Shown: piece by piece, positions 52,501 to 62,100 of the stretch | Position numbering within the stretch: the stretch's first letter is position 1 | Layout: every line of letters starts with the position of its first letter | Assembly: GCF_000740895.1 (NCBI RefSeq) | Contig: NC_025263.1 | Span: 1 to 64,000 of the forward strand | DNA: 64,000 nucleotides | From: Theileria orientalis strain Shintoku | Taxonomy: Eukaryota; Apicomplexa; Aconoidasida; Piroplasmida; Theileriidae | Direction: 5' to 3' | Translations under genes and position numbers: made by a program | The notes under the pieces: model-generated | Database searches by the model: none | What the model saw: only the letters and a program-made list of their open reading frames with translations | Told to the model about the DNA's origin: nothing

Positions 52501-54619
52501 CACTGAATCAGGACCACTAGCCGTCAAGTTCCACATAGTTGATCCTAACAACCCTAGTAATACTGTCGAACTCACTGACAATCAATTCACAGTAGCTGAA
52601 AATCGTGAGATCACTACTTTCAATATCGCAGACAATGTTCATCCTATCGCATTAACTTATGGTGCATCTCTACTGTGGCAGCATGATGCCAACAAACACA
52701 GTGGTATGCATCCTAAGTCACTACATTTTTATAAAAGAACAGAGACACTAGTACTTCAATTTGAGAATTTAGATATGTCATTTGCAAAGAATAACGAAGG
52801 TGTATGGGAGTACACAGAGACTGATACCTCTGATAGTGAAGCAACTACTACACAACCTGAATCAGATGGCACTTCAGAACCTGGTGAAGGTGCTTCTACT
52901 ACACCTCCACCTGAATCTAGTGGAGAAGGTACTCCAGCTACACCATCAGCTCAAACTGGACCATCCACTACACAGCCAAGAGTCAGATTATTAAAGGTAA
53001 ATCCTTCAAATCCTGATAGTCTTATCGAACTAGGTGCTAATGATTTTAGTTTTTCTACAAGTGGTAGTGTGGTCTTATACAAGATATCATCCGGTGTTAA
53101 TTGTGTTCAGTTAATATTTGACAATGTTTTATTGTGGGTATATGACTCTTCACAGTATGGAGATCGATATCCCAGATCAGTATACCATAATACAGAAACC
53201 GATATTTTATTACTCAGGATGTCAGGTGTAGATCTAACTTTTGAGAACACTCCTGAAGGTTGGATATTCACTGAATCAGGACCACTAGCCGTCAAGTTCC
53301 ACATAGTTGATCCTAACAACCCTAGTAATACTGTCGAACTCACTGACAATCAATTCACAGTAGCTGAAAATCGTGAGATCACCACGTTCAATATCGCAGA
53401 CAATGTTCATCCTATCGCATTAACTTATGGTGCATCTCTACTGTGGCAGCATGATGCCAACAAACACAGTGGTATGCATCCTAAGTCACTACATTTTTAT
53501 AAAAGAACAGAGACACTAGTACTTCAATTTGAGAATTTAGATATGTCATTTGCAAAGAATAACGAAGGTGTATGGGAGTACACAGAGACTGATACCTCTG
53601 ATAGTGAAGCAACTACTACACAACCTGAATCAGATGGCACTTCAGAACCTGGTGAAGGTGCTTCTACTACACCTCCACCTGAATCTAGTGGAGAAGGTAC
53701 TCCAGCTACACCATCAGCTCAAACTGGACCATCCACTACACAGCCAAGAGTCAGATTATTAAAGGTAAATCCTTCAAATCCTGATAGTCTTATCGAACTA
53801 GGTGCTAATGATTTTAGTTTTTCTACAAGTGGTAGTGTGGTCTTATACAAGATATCATCCGGTGTTAATTGTGTTCAGTTAATATTTGACAATGTTTTAT
53901 TGTGGGTATATGACTCTTCACAGTATGGAGATCGATATCCCAGATCAGTATACCATAATACAGAAACCGATATTTTATTACTCAGGATGTCAGGTGTAGA
54001 TCTAACTTTTGAGAACACTCCTGAAGGTTGGATATTCACTGAATCAGGACCACTAGCCGTCAAGTTCCACATAGTTGATCCTAAAGATAACACCAAGACT
54101 GTCGAACTCCCAACTACTCACTTAACGCTAAGTGAAAGTGGTGATATCACTACTTTCAATATCGCAGACAATGTTCATCCTATCGCATTAACTTATGGTG
54201 CATCTCTACTGTGGCAGCATGATGCCAACAAACACAGTGGTATGCATCCTAAGTCACTACATTTTTATAAAAGAACAGAGACACTAGTACTTCAATTTGA
54301 GAATTTAGATATGTCATTTGCAAAGAATGAACAAGGTGTATGGGAGTACACAGAGACAGCTATATCGGCCGGTGAAGCAGACACTTTATCAGAATCCGGT
54401 TACACTTCATTACCTGAAGAATATGAATCTTATGCATCGACTGAATCAGAAGATGGTAAATCTGTTGTGGAAGATCCACATACTAGACTAATACCTATGC
54501 CATCTTCAGCCAGTCAACAAGATAAATCATTAAAACCTATTCCTTCCGATACAGGCAAAACAATGGGAGTAAATGGTAATGGATTTAGTTTGGGTAAAAC
54601 TGAATATGTGCCATCATAA
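46571..54619 (+). CDS. Giant secreted FAINT-repeat protein (about 23 domains)
   Basis: 2,682 residues in one exon. The signal peptide (1-28) resembles those of the Ser/Ala-rich genes. Fifteen divergent FAINT units of about 80-100 residues fill residues 40-1615; each shows a Phe-rich strand (TFTAKxGFAF), an IW/LW pair, a Tyr, then a beta strand and the next unit. In the fourth unit the Trp is Cys (EICKV). The last third has four pairs of FAINT units (LLWxYDSS and LLWQHDAN types). The first three pairs are each followed by a Thr/Ser/Pro/Glu/Gly linker of about 60 residues. These pairs are encoded by near-identical 768-bp repeats. A charged, Ser-rich tail closes the protein; no membrane span. 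Likely secreted into the host cell; function unknown. Confidence 0.9.
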   Translation: MKVDTICTYILVYLLTCVRFNVLVKVNAVASQPAETSSDSHSTSLPEKEGIVLNIKSDTKSNKKFDHKKVDQYITYTSKDNYAFKHVKEDATELWQATDASEYSNKVEVDLLDNNSKAVTIHLPGNKTKVFKKDGYNKPWTEIDTSKLNLKSFNINYPYETYFFTNVFNNNFRTFTAKIGFAFRGANEFIDDQKIDIWKSDNESEYAYKFEVDYMNNDSKALTVHMSGNKSKLLMKSSTNQPWNEIDTSEINPKSIDISLDKETYFCSNRLDKDVRTFRAKTGFAFNKIKDGNTDIWTTSKENEYSKNVQTKGDKKLIIYTGEDGKAKVFNKGTNSKWSEDISAASTAAKISSELQYIFSEAKTSTPKNGVDLNIKSDIKSTDIYEYQKVGKYVTYTPKGLNAFKLVKYYKTEICKVTNPNDYSLRVEVDLINKYSRAVTVYTPENTFVLIKDGYNKPWTEIDTSKLNLKSFNINYPYESYFYKNKSKGKTRTFTAKPGFAFKGAHEYVDGDKVLIWETDNLSEYAYKIVNEGGKKVTIHIADGSTKVIEKKSDGKWPEYTEANPMNGIQLNISSCNKSSDMLHYSMSGNVVTYSALNKFGFKSIYKGGSCNNPQKILWETKSDKHYGKKVEHIDYWYKDMEEINIDLYDGTKRKLYKSHNLPWTEVDLYKVNPKTMNISYKKETYYHTATVEDGFKVYISKPAFAFNDIIQWKWPFRNNTWTQVWNTTKPEEYVTEVYRDGTGCSGINNVTMHLINGEYRHVKKDKGKWVEKSCRIELDINNKKTTFEYTYTVNNSIHTFEPNFDFLITKVMNKGSGSNNLQPIIWERKDNDDYPNKVVTEGDNKVTIYTGNDATAKVFNKGTDGKWIEDTEALTKLNELSSEPRKIYILGKSFDHKKCIDLDINFDTKSTDKFYYKRLYNYVTYTAKKNYTFKFVKEGKTKIWEAIDYTNYSHKVIVDNMNNDTKAVTIHFPRKKMTMFTKTGNTESWIEIDTTKISLQSININDDHDRYSYKNVLKDNIRTFKAKYGFSFKAVNECVEGKEVDIWKSHNDTEYATKVEVDYMNNDSKAVTLYFPDNKSKSFMKHNKNDPWTEVDITKVNPKSFNIDYPHETYFYTNQIRGNFRTFTPKNGFAFNCVNEYINNEKVDIWKTEHDTEYATKVEVYFLNNDSKAVTLYFPDKKTKVFKKDGKNQQWNEIGTSKVNPEGVNIDSHYDCYSYTNVIKDKIRTFLPKTGFAFNCANEYVNDKKTEIWKTNNESEYANKIEVDNINNHTRAIIIHFPENKTEVFWKYRKNDKWKKFDTTEVNRKTINISYLQECYIFKNELINNVRTFTAKKGFVFKGTIEFINDKKVGIWKTDKESEYSNKIEVDLMNNDAKAITFYLPENRTKVLKKDGINESWTEIDTTKLNPMSLNISSHNDTYFYYTKLHGSIRTFEPRIGFAFNVVDEFIGGQKAEIWTTTNQKEFAKKVVFAKHSSGKFDVTIHYGEGYKKLFIKESEDKGWKEVDITVINFRTLNIKYQYNTYYCSTRLDNGVRKFEARDGFAFNVVNELIGKKGIEIWTANKNKYAKKVMTKGDNKLLIFIGEGDNAHKKVFTKVAGGQWRDDTTGTITVPLHFETTQPRVRLFKVNPSDLSNLLSLSTNEFSSITSGNVVKYQIANGVNCTRLMIDDVLLWEYDSSKYGDRYPRSVYHNTETDILLLRISGVDITFENTAEGWIFTESGPLAVKFHIVDPNNPSNTVELTDNQFTVAENREITTFNIADNVHPIALTYGASLLWQHDANKHSGMHPKSLHFYKRTETLVLQFENLDMSFAKNNEGVWEYTETDTSDSEATTTQPESDGTSEPGEGASTTPPPESSGEGTPATPSAQTGPSTTQPRVRLLKVNPSNPDSLIELGANDFSFSTSGSVVLYKISSGVNCVQLIFDNVLLWVYDSSQYGDRYPRSVYHNTETDILLLRMSGVDLTFENTPEGWIFTESGPLAVKFHIVDPNNPSNTVELTDNQFTVAENREITTFNIADNVHPIALTYGASLLWQHDANKHSGMHPKSLHFYKRTETLVLQFENLDMSFAKNNEGVWEYTETDTSDSEATTTQPESDGTSEPGEGASTTPPPESSGEGTPATPSAQTGPSTTQPRVRLLKVNPSNPDSLIELGANDFSFSTSGSVVLYKISSGVNCVQLIFDNVLLWVYDSSQYGDRYPRSVYHNTETDILLLRMSGVDLTFENTPEGWIFTESGPLAVKFHIVDPNNPSNTVELTDNQFTVAENREITTFNIADNVHPIALTYGASLLWQHDANKHSGMHPKSLHFYKRTETLVLQFENLDMSFAKNNEGVWEYTETDTSDSEATTTQPESDGTSEPGEGASTTPPPESSGEGTPATPSAQTGPSTTQPRVRLLKVNPSNPDSLIELGANDFSFSTSGSVVLYKISSGVNCVQLIFDNVLLWVYDSSQYGDRYPRSVYHNTETDILLLRMSGVDLTFENTPEGWIFTESGPLAVKFHIVDPKDNTKTVELPTTHLTLSESGDITTFNIADNVHPIALTYGASLLWQHDANKHSGMHPKSLHFYKRTETLVLQFENLDMSFAKNEQGVWEYTETAISAGEADTLSESGYTSLPEEYESYASTESEDGKSVVEDPHTRLIPMPSSASQQDKSLKPIPSDTGKTMGVNGNGFSLGKTEYVPS
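51433..54360 (+). repeat. 768-bp tandem coding repeats
   Basis: Units start at TACACAGCCAAGAGTCAG: 51433, 52201, 52969 and 53737, exactly 768 bp (256 codons) apart. Units 2 and 3 are almost identical. Unit 1 is diverged in its first FAINT domain but identical afterwards. Unit 4 is identical at first, then diverged around 54080-54150, and lacks the linker. One visible difference (ATCACCACGTT or ATCACTACTTT) has the first form in units 1 and 3 and the second in units 2 and 4. Each unit encodes two FAINT domains, with the linker in units 1-3. Confidence 0.95.
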
Positions 54620-54664
54620 CAGATAACAAACGGGGGTAATTATATGGCATCAACCTATTGAACC

Positions 54665-54934
54665 ATTTTATTGTGGGAGCTCTATCCAAGTAAATACAGT
54701 GACATATATCCCAAGTAATTATACTATATTAAAAGTACAGAGACACTACTGCTTCGGTTTGAAGGTTTAGATATCGCATATGCAAAGAATGATCAGAACA
54801 TATGGGAGTACACGGAGACTGATACTTCGGATAGTGGACCAGATAATGTAAATAGAGATGATACTAGGAGTGCACTTGATCGACCGAAATCATTGTCTGA
54901 TATTTTCAGTACTGATAACTTTATTGAATTATGA
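54665..54934 (+). pseudogene. FAINT domain relic downstream of the giant gene
   Basis: Reads ILLWELYPSKYSDIYPK, a TAA, then LYYIKSTETLLLRFEGLD, YAKNDQNIWEYTETDTSDS and a 30-residue tail to the TGA at 54932. This is the LLWQHDANKHS to EYTETDTSDS part of the tandem repeat unit with many changes and a nonsense codon. It begins about 45 bp after the stop of the giant gene, so an earlier version of that gene probably ran through it and ended at 54934. Confidence 0.82.
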
Positions 54935-55021
54935 AGATAAAGAACACAAATTGAATGTAGTCCACATTTAAAACCTTTGTAACATAATGTATTGTATATA
55001 TTTATACTAGTTTGTCAATGA

Positions 55022-55569
55022 GCCATAGCTGCCTATCAAGGGTAACATCAACAACCTAACCCTAATAAAGGTAACATTAACATCCGTATGAGATAACAGC
55101 ATCCCATTGTTGTACGAGGCATCAAAGGAGTGCCTTAGATTATAAGTTATTGCACAATTACTAAACAATGTAGTAACAGTGTAATTTCAATGTAGTATAT
55201 GTTTGTATGTGTTAGTGTTATAGCAGAATCGGTGTGTTAGAAGTTGCTAAGTAATAGCACTTTAGAATCCATCGACTCATTGTTGTGTGTACCGACAATA
55301 TACGTTTATAACACGTACTAGAGGTGTATCTTCGTTTATGATAGTATAGTTATAGTGGTATCTTCACAAAAGGAGTGTAAAAATTAAGAATGTGTAAGAT
55401 TCCATGGCAAAAGTATTATAATTGAGGTGATATCAACAATTAGGTGATGGGTATAACATTACCAGAATGTTTTTATAAGGTTATTATGATTTATGATATA
55501 GTATTGAAATGATGTGTATTAGCGAAAAATGTTAAAAAAGGGTCGGTGCATATTTAGACAACGTTTTAT
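55022..55569. repeat. Duplicated downstream module, copy 2
   Basis: Partner of 33920-34466, with the same edges and about 97% identity by eye. It begins about 90 bp after the end of the FAINT relic, so both copies sit 3' of FAINT-family coding sequence. Confidence 0.88.
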
Positions 55570-56423
55570 AAAAACATTGACAATATTAGGGTACAATTAA
55601 GTTGGATATGATAAAGTATTAGTAACACCTTAGTATAATATTTTCAACTTTTTATTATATGCTTTTTTATTTTCACTTTATATTGCCTTTTTATGTGGTC
55701 TTGGAACCTTAAAACACATTTAACATTATACAATTGTATTTTATTTATACTAAAGAGAATAAACACTTACAGTAAACAACTAAATAAATAATGAAATTTT
55801 AATTGGTACCACACATTTTGTTTAACACAATATTATGTTATACTCATTTTGGATTGTTCCAAATATGTAGATAAGGGTAATATTTTATTGTCTTAATATA
55901 TAAAACACAAAAAAACAAGTTATTTATATTTTTGCATAATATTCTATACTCTGTTTATTTGTATTAATCCATTTGATTAATCATTATATATTAAATAGTT
56001 TGACTTCCTAGAGTTGTAAAATTAACCATTTAGTTACCAAACTGTTAAATATTATTTTTTAAGATTATATATATGTGTTTTTTGTTAACACTATATACGT
56101 GATTCCACTTCAGACAATCTCACGTCACCAGTATTTATCTCTGTATATATAATATAAATTGAATTATTTGGTTTGTAACATAGTCATATATATGATTTAC
56201 GTTTAATTTAGAATTATAATTTCCCTATTCTCCTTTGTACAATATAAGGGCACTGATACTGTCTTGTACCGTTATTCTATACTTGTTTCAACACAATGGC
56301 TTATATATTTGAATCGAAGATTTATACACATGTAAAATTAATTTAAGGCTGAGTACCGCTCGGTTAGGGCGCCATGGACGCCTTTGGTGTTTGTCCAATA
56401 CAGATTCCTAAATTTAACACAAC
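55570..56423. other. AT-rich upstream region of the 477-residue gene
   Basis: No coding frame. AT-rich throughout, with a short less AT-rich leader just before the ATG (about 56345-56395, GGGCGCCATGGACGCC). That leader contains an out-of-register ATG at 56373 that does not open a long frame. Confidence 0.5.
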
Positions 56424-57857
56424 ATGAAAGTCCGCTCACAATACTGTACCATATTAACCTTGGCACTTTTGTGTCATTTCAGCACTGTCACCTGTCCAGA
56501 TATTTATAAAAAATCGTTCGATTTTTGTCACGACAGGGGAACCGATGTATTTCTTTTATGTGGAGAGAAATCATACTCTCCGCCTCGTAATACACGATAC
56601 AAACCTGAGGGTCACTTTATTACTCTAAACATTTGGGACACCTTCAATTCCCGAGCGGTTAAGTTCATAAGGGACGATCGGAAGAACGCCGACAACTTCA
56701 TCGCTAGGTACCCTTACCTGTTTTACAGGATCAAAAGCGGGGATAGGGTTTTGTGGCGTTCCAAAGGCAATAAATATGTTCACAAGTTAAAGGTAATATA
56801 CACCGAAAATGGTAAGTACCGAATAAAGGTGGTTTTTGTTGAATTCAATCGTCGGTCTGGTCAATTCACACCCCCTGGCCATCCTATTGTTAATATAAAC
56901 ATTAAGCATTGCCGCAGCACCGACGTTTTCAAGTACAATAATCGGGGCCACGTTCACATTTTCACTGCCAGGAGGCCCTACCTCTTCAACACGGTCTTTA
57001 ATGGCAACAACGTTATATGGGCTCCCAGGACCTACGAGTATCCTGACATTGTCTTCGTTAAGTTCCGCACATACGGGAACAACTTACTGCGAGTGTATTT
57101 TCCCAGAGAAGCCGCCACTTACCTTGACTTATCAAGGCATCGACATCGCAGACCTCTTGGTTACGAATCCTTTGACGGCGGGGAGGACACTGTTCAAAAG
57201 CACAGGGACGATGCTTACAAACTCTTACAGGACATTAAAATAATCACTGAGGGCAGTTCGCAACAAAACGATGTTACTAAATTTGATGTTTACAAAGTCG
57301 GCAATACTGACGACTTCTACTTGTTTAAGTTTAAGGACGGCGTACAGTGTACTGAGGTCAAATACGTTCACAAGATGACGAACCCTCGCTCAGCTCAAAT
57401 TTTAACCGAGGAAAGGACTGTATGGAAACACGGATTGTTTGACAACGCCACTTATCCCAGGGCCATATATTCTCACGGGGTTTTCAAGTTCATGTTCCTT
57501 GAGTTCAATGAGAACTACTTTATATTTTATCGCAAATCTGCCTCCGGCAAGGAATGGAAGCACGTGTTATTGCAAAACGTCAGTACTCTAGACATTTCTA
57601 GGGTGAAAATTATAACTTACAGTCGCCACTATCGTGATCTGACTGAACTGCCCCCTGATCGGTATCTGCTTTACAACCTGGGCTTCGCCTACCAGTTTGT
57701 CTTTAAAGACGATGCTAGGTGTGAGCAGATAAAGTTAAACGACGAGTTTTTGTACATTCATGACCGGAGTAGGGAATATCCCTTGTTTATTTACCTTTTG
57801 TTCAACAAATCGTGCGAAGTGGTCTATCGTGACACTGCGCACTATGTTTACGCATAG
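56424..57857 (+). CDS. Secreted protein with four FAINT-type units
   Basis: 477 residues, single exon. Signal peptide 1-24 (TLALLCHFSTVTC). Four FAINT-like units: about 65-150 (VLWRSKG), 155-225 (VIWAPRTYEYP), 270-370 (CTEVKY then TVWKHG and ATYP), and 385-470 (CEQIKLN then a LYIHDRSREYP where Tyr replaces Trp). Units 1 and 2 share RYPYLF/RRPYLF. A Cys-rich stretch follows the signal peptide (FDFCHD, FLLCGE). The codon use is visibly GC-richer than the giant FAINT gene next door, suggesting different expression or history. No membrane span, so secretion is likely. The ATG at 56424 gives the signal peptide directly. Confidence 0.87.
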   Translation: MKVRSQYCTILTLALLCHFSTVTCPDIYKKSFDFCHDRGTDVFLLCGEKSYSPPRNTRYKPEGHFITLNIWDTFNSRAVKFIRDDRKNADNFIARYPYLFYRIKSGDRVLWRSKGNKYVHKLKVIYTENGKYRIKVVFVEFNRRSGQFTPPGHPIVNINIKHCRSTDVFKYNNRGHVHIFTARRPYLFNTVFNGNNVIWAPRTYEYPDIVFVKFRTYGNNLLRVYFPREAATYLDLSRHRHRRPLGYESFDGGEDTVQKHRDDAYKLLQDIKIITEGSSQQNDVTKFDVYKVGNTDDFYLFKFKDGVQCTEVKYVHKMTNPRSAQILTEERTVWKHGLFDNATYPRAIYSHGVFKFMFLEFNENYFIFYRKSASGKEWKHVLLQNVSTLDISRVKIITYSRHYRDLTELPPDRYLLYNLGFAYQFVFKDDARCEQIKLNDEFLYIHDRSREYPLFIYLLFNKSCEVVYRDTAHYVYA

Positions 57858-59196
57858 GTAATCCTGTGATCGAACGAATTTACTTGTTCGGCGATTCTGT
57901 AAATAAGTTGTTTCTTATATACAGATTAAATTGTAATTTTAATCATACACATTAGAATATTTTTACTTGATCACCTTAAACACTCCCTCTGTATCAACAA
58001 TTTAAGATTTAGGCGATGAAAGCTGATTTAATGTTAGAAATTATGATTTTTAGTGAACACACGTGGTTCGGACTTCCATTTCAGGTAAAAAGATACGACA
58101 CTACTGTTGTATTGTGTGATAGATCGTTTGTAGTGTGGTGTATTAAATCATTTTACAATTTGCTTAATTTTTATTTTTTTAATATCTGGATCCAGAAACA
58201 TGTTATTCATTTTTAGTTTTAATATCCTATCTCATATGTGTCAATCATCTACAAATTGTATTTTTTTCCCATCTAATACAAAGAAAGGAAGATTAATACT
58301 CATATTTATTGAATCCTCTTGTTATTCTGATGAAAATAGTAGAAAATAATTTAGACTCTATTCCTTATAATTTTCTAATGAAAAAGTATCCACCTTGTTT
58401 TACTGATTCGGTCGTCAAAAGGTAATACACAGTTTCCTTCCTGATTTAATCTGAAAGTAACTAGCAATTTCAAGCTTTATAATCATAACATATAGGTGAT
58501 ATCAATGTAAATATTCAACGATTATACATATTCGTTTACTACCAACTTATTAAGAGGAAATGCTAATATTATAACTTCCACAGAAGTGAGGAAAATCAAG
58601 AACGACTACTTTATTCAACTCTTAAACATAATTTTGAACCTGACTCCTTATTTTTGAGGTCTAGTGTGTAACAACGGACTATCGATTATAACTGTGGAAA
58701 AAAATGTTTATCGTTGAATTATTCACAAATATCATGAACTATATTCATTTATCATAATTCCCGCGTATCAACTAAGATGATATGGTCGTTATATTAAATA
58801 TATTCGTGTGATGTTTCCCCCCACGTATAATATCCGCAGTGACGTTGTTTTCGCTTATTTTCACATATATGAGATGTTTTAAGTTAACTATAATATGTAC
58901 TCAGGTTTTTATAATTATGGTTTCAATTTTTCATAATTTTCTGTTTTACTTTCGGAGAGGATTTGGTTTCTTGTCAATGTAACTTTTCTATGTTTTTTTC
59001 AAACACATTGTGTCGATTTTCAGTATTTTAATCGCAACTCACAGTTCATAATAAATGACTTATGATTACAGGAATATAGTTTGTTGATATTTGCTTTCAT
59101 GGCCATTTAAGGCTTCCGGATCTTCTGCCCCTTATTTCGCTGGTTATAAGCACTAAATGTAGTTCTAATAATTTAGACAATATCGTATTATTTATT
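57858..59196. other. Intergenic AT-rich region before ABC paralogue 4
   Basis: No convincing coding frame; a 66-codon frame at 58016-58216 has no family features. There are AT-rich tracts throughout and no copy of the shared repeat blocks that I can see. It is the likely promoter region of ABC paralogue 4, which has a different upstream sequence from paralogues 2 and 3. Confidence 0.5.
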
Positions 59197-62100
59197 ATGA
59201 ATGGTTCCTCCAATTCTAAGGATTCAAGTCATGAAGATGGGCCCGAGTCGTGCTTTTGGGAGAGTTTTTTGTATTCAAAATCATATTTCACCAAATTAAA
59301 GCACAAAAAGTTCCGTTATTATGACAACTCTAATATTTTTAAGTACCTGTTCTTTCACTGGGTAAGTCGGTGGGTTTATTTGCTCTCAAAGAGGTATGTT
59401 GAGCCTTATAAATACCATCCTCTACCGATCTCGGACCAGGTTTTGAAATGGCAACCAATATTTTCTAAACACGTTAGTGATGGGATAGTTAGGTTAGATT
59501 CTTATCACTATTCCAAGTCACAATCCCGGGATACCAAGGCCAAGAAGCCTTATAGCTCTATACTTCTGAGAGCATTGTTCCTGACCATATGGAAAAGGGC
59601 ACTTGTCGTGATAATAGGTTTAGTTTTAGTCAATGTTTTGAGCATGAGCATTTCAATCCTTGTTAAAAGGCTGGTTGTTAAACTGGGCGATAACTCGTTT
59701 GGCTTTATCAACATATTTTTGCTATTGCTCGTCATAATACTATGTCAAATACTAGACGGATTGCTCGTTGAAAATATAAATTTTTACTTTTTTAGGCTTA
59801 TTTGTATTGTCAACTATTTGTACGTCATTGGAATATTTCAACATGGATTGTCACATAGACGAAAGTTTTCAAATAACATTGACGGCTCGAATTCCTTGAA
59901 TGTGTGCAACCAAGTTATTCATAGTTGTTCCCCTGACTCAGAATGTTCAAAGAATCCATTATACTGTCCTGCTAGAAGATATCAAAGTAAGGATATCAAC
60001 GGCCAGATCTTTAACTTTGTGTATAACGACTCGTTTTATGTTTCACAGTCAATTGAGGCACTTAAATATATCATAGAGTTTATGACCAATTTCGGCTACG
60101 GAGTGTACTTGCTTTCATTACAGGTTAAAGTTAACATATGGGTTTTATACTTCTTGGGTATCTTTTTCGTGTTTATTATGGTTGTTGTTGAGATTCTCAG
60201 TGCTATTACAATCAAATTTGTACTACATTACAGGGATTACAGGTTAACCAAGAGTAATGATATTGTATCATCGCTGGCACTCGTAAAGAAAATGTTTTAT
60301 GACGATATCGCAATCAATATTATTACTAAAAGTAGGAATAATGAGCTTTCAGTTCTTTTCGTCAACATGTTCCTTACGTATTTTAACATGACATTGTACA
60401 ATATGTGTATCATAATAACATTTTATATGGTACAAAGGTATTTTGTGGCATCTGTAATAGATGCATCAGTTATTACTGATATTGATACTGCAGGATTTAT
60501 GACATCATTCTATATTTTCCTAAGAATTGCAATATCCATGTTTTTATTACCAAAGTGTATCAGATCTATCGCAAAATCTTACGTGTCATTTAAAAGGATG
60601 GGAATATATATAAAGGATTGTTCTCCTAATTTCTACATAAGTGATAATATATGCACTGGTTCTGTACAAACATGTACAAATATAACTTATTTGGCCAATC
60701 AAAGACTTAGAGATGTAGTTTACTACAAAGACGCCACATTCACATGGGTCAACACACGCGACGACCTATTAAACAAAAACTATGAACCGTTATTGAAGAA
60801 CGTCAATTTTCAACTAAAACGTAGTGAAATAGCCATTGTCACCGGTTCTAAAGGCTCTGGGAAATCAAATTTTATCAAATCAATGCTTGGTGAGATGACC
60901 CTAGTTGGGGGCTCTATGGCTGTTGTACCACTACATACATCAATGCCCATATTCTATGCATCAGAGGACATATTCCTACAACATGGCACCGTCAGATCCA
61001 ACATTGTGTTTGGTCATCGTTTCGATGAAAACCTGTATAAAACTGTGTTGAGTGCAGTTGAACTTGAGTATGATATATCAACCTGGGAGAAGGGTGACCT
61101 CCGACTATTGTCAGACAATGCACCTTCATTGAGCGGAGGTCAACGTGTAAGGATGGAGTTGGCTCGTGCTGTGTACGCTTATTTGGTTTTCCATCAGGTA
61201 AACAAGGAATATAACGACTGCCAATGTTCGTTCTTGATGTGTCTGGATGCCTCGTTCCATGGTTTGGACCCATATGTGTCCAAAACTATATTCAATAACC
61301 TGTTTAACGTTAAAACAGGGCTATTGGTTAAGGATGATTTAAGTGTGGTTTTGACAACATCAAAACAAACTCTTGATATATGTTCAAAAATGTCTGATAT
61401 AAACCAGGTTCCAAATCCTCCGGTTTATAACATTAATAACCAAATGTTGAAATTTTATTTAAATCTTCATGACTTTATTAAGAATAAAAGAGTAAATAAT
61501 ATAGACAATAATTACATATCACATAATATTGGCTCTTACATGAGTTATTTAACTTATGACATGCTCAGCCTTTGTTCCTCTGGAGCTAATACTAGGCTAC
61601 GTCGAATAAAATTGACCAGGTCCAAATATAGCAAGTCGTTTAAGTCATATGCTAGGGATGAATTGGCTGGCGTTAAATTTAATCCATATAAGGTTTATTT
61701 GATGCCCTCTTTAGGATTTTTTGTGATTTATCTATTGATAAACATCATTGTCTCTGTCATGGATAATATAAAATATGTATTGTCCACTAGATTGTCTGAT
61801 TACATATCCAAGCACATTAGAGACTTTAAGAATGGCCAATACTTTGATTTAGCCGAAATTAAAGCACATAGCACTTTCTGGTTAAGAATAATGACATTAT
61901 TTGTTTCAGTTATTATTGTTTTAACCATTTTGTCCACAATTTTGTTTTCCATTTTGTCAAATATAACTTGTCGTAAAATTCACGAATACGTTGTCGATTC
62001 AATTTTCAAAAATAGTTCATCTGTAATAAAAGTAAAGAAACAAATCAATCAGGTCATGACTTATTTGTCTTGTGATACCACTATGACCGATGAGGATGTA

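Noticed and set aside
51379..54096. Repeated minus-strand frames (about 80 codons) and plus-strand 70-codon frames at 768-bp spacing
   Set aside because: Shadows of the tandem coding repeat; their spacing follows from the repeat itself.
46571..54619. Bacterial-type adhesin repeat protein
   Set aside because: The repeats carry the FAINT pattern and the signal peptide matches the neighbouring Theileria-type genes; telomere and gene content are apicomplexan.
58016..58216. 66-codon open frame upstream of ABC paralogue 4
   Set aside because: No family features and ordinary AT-rich codon content; likely chance.
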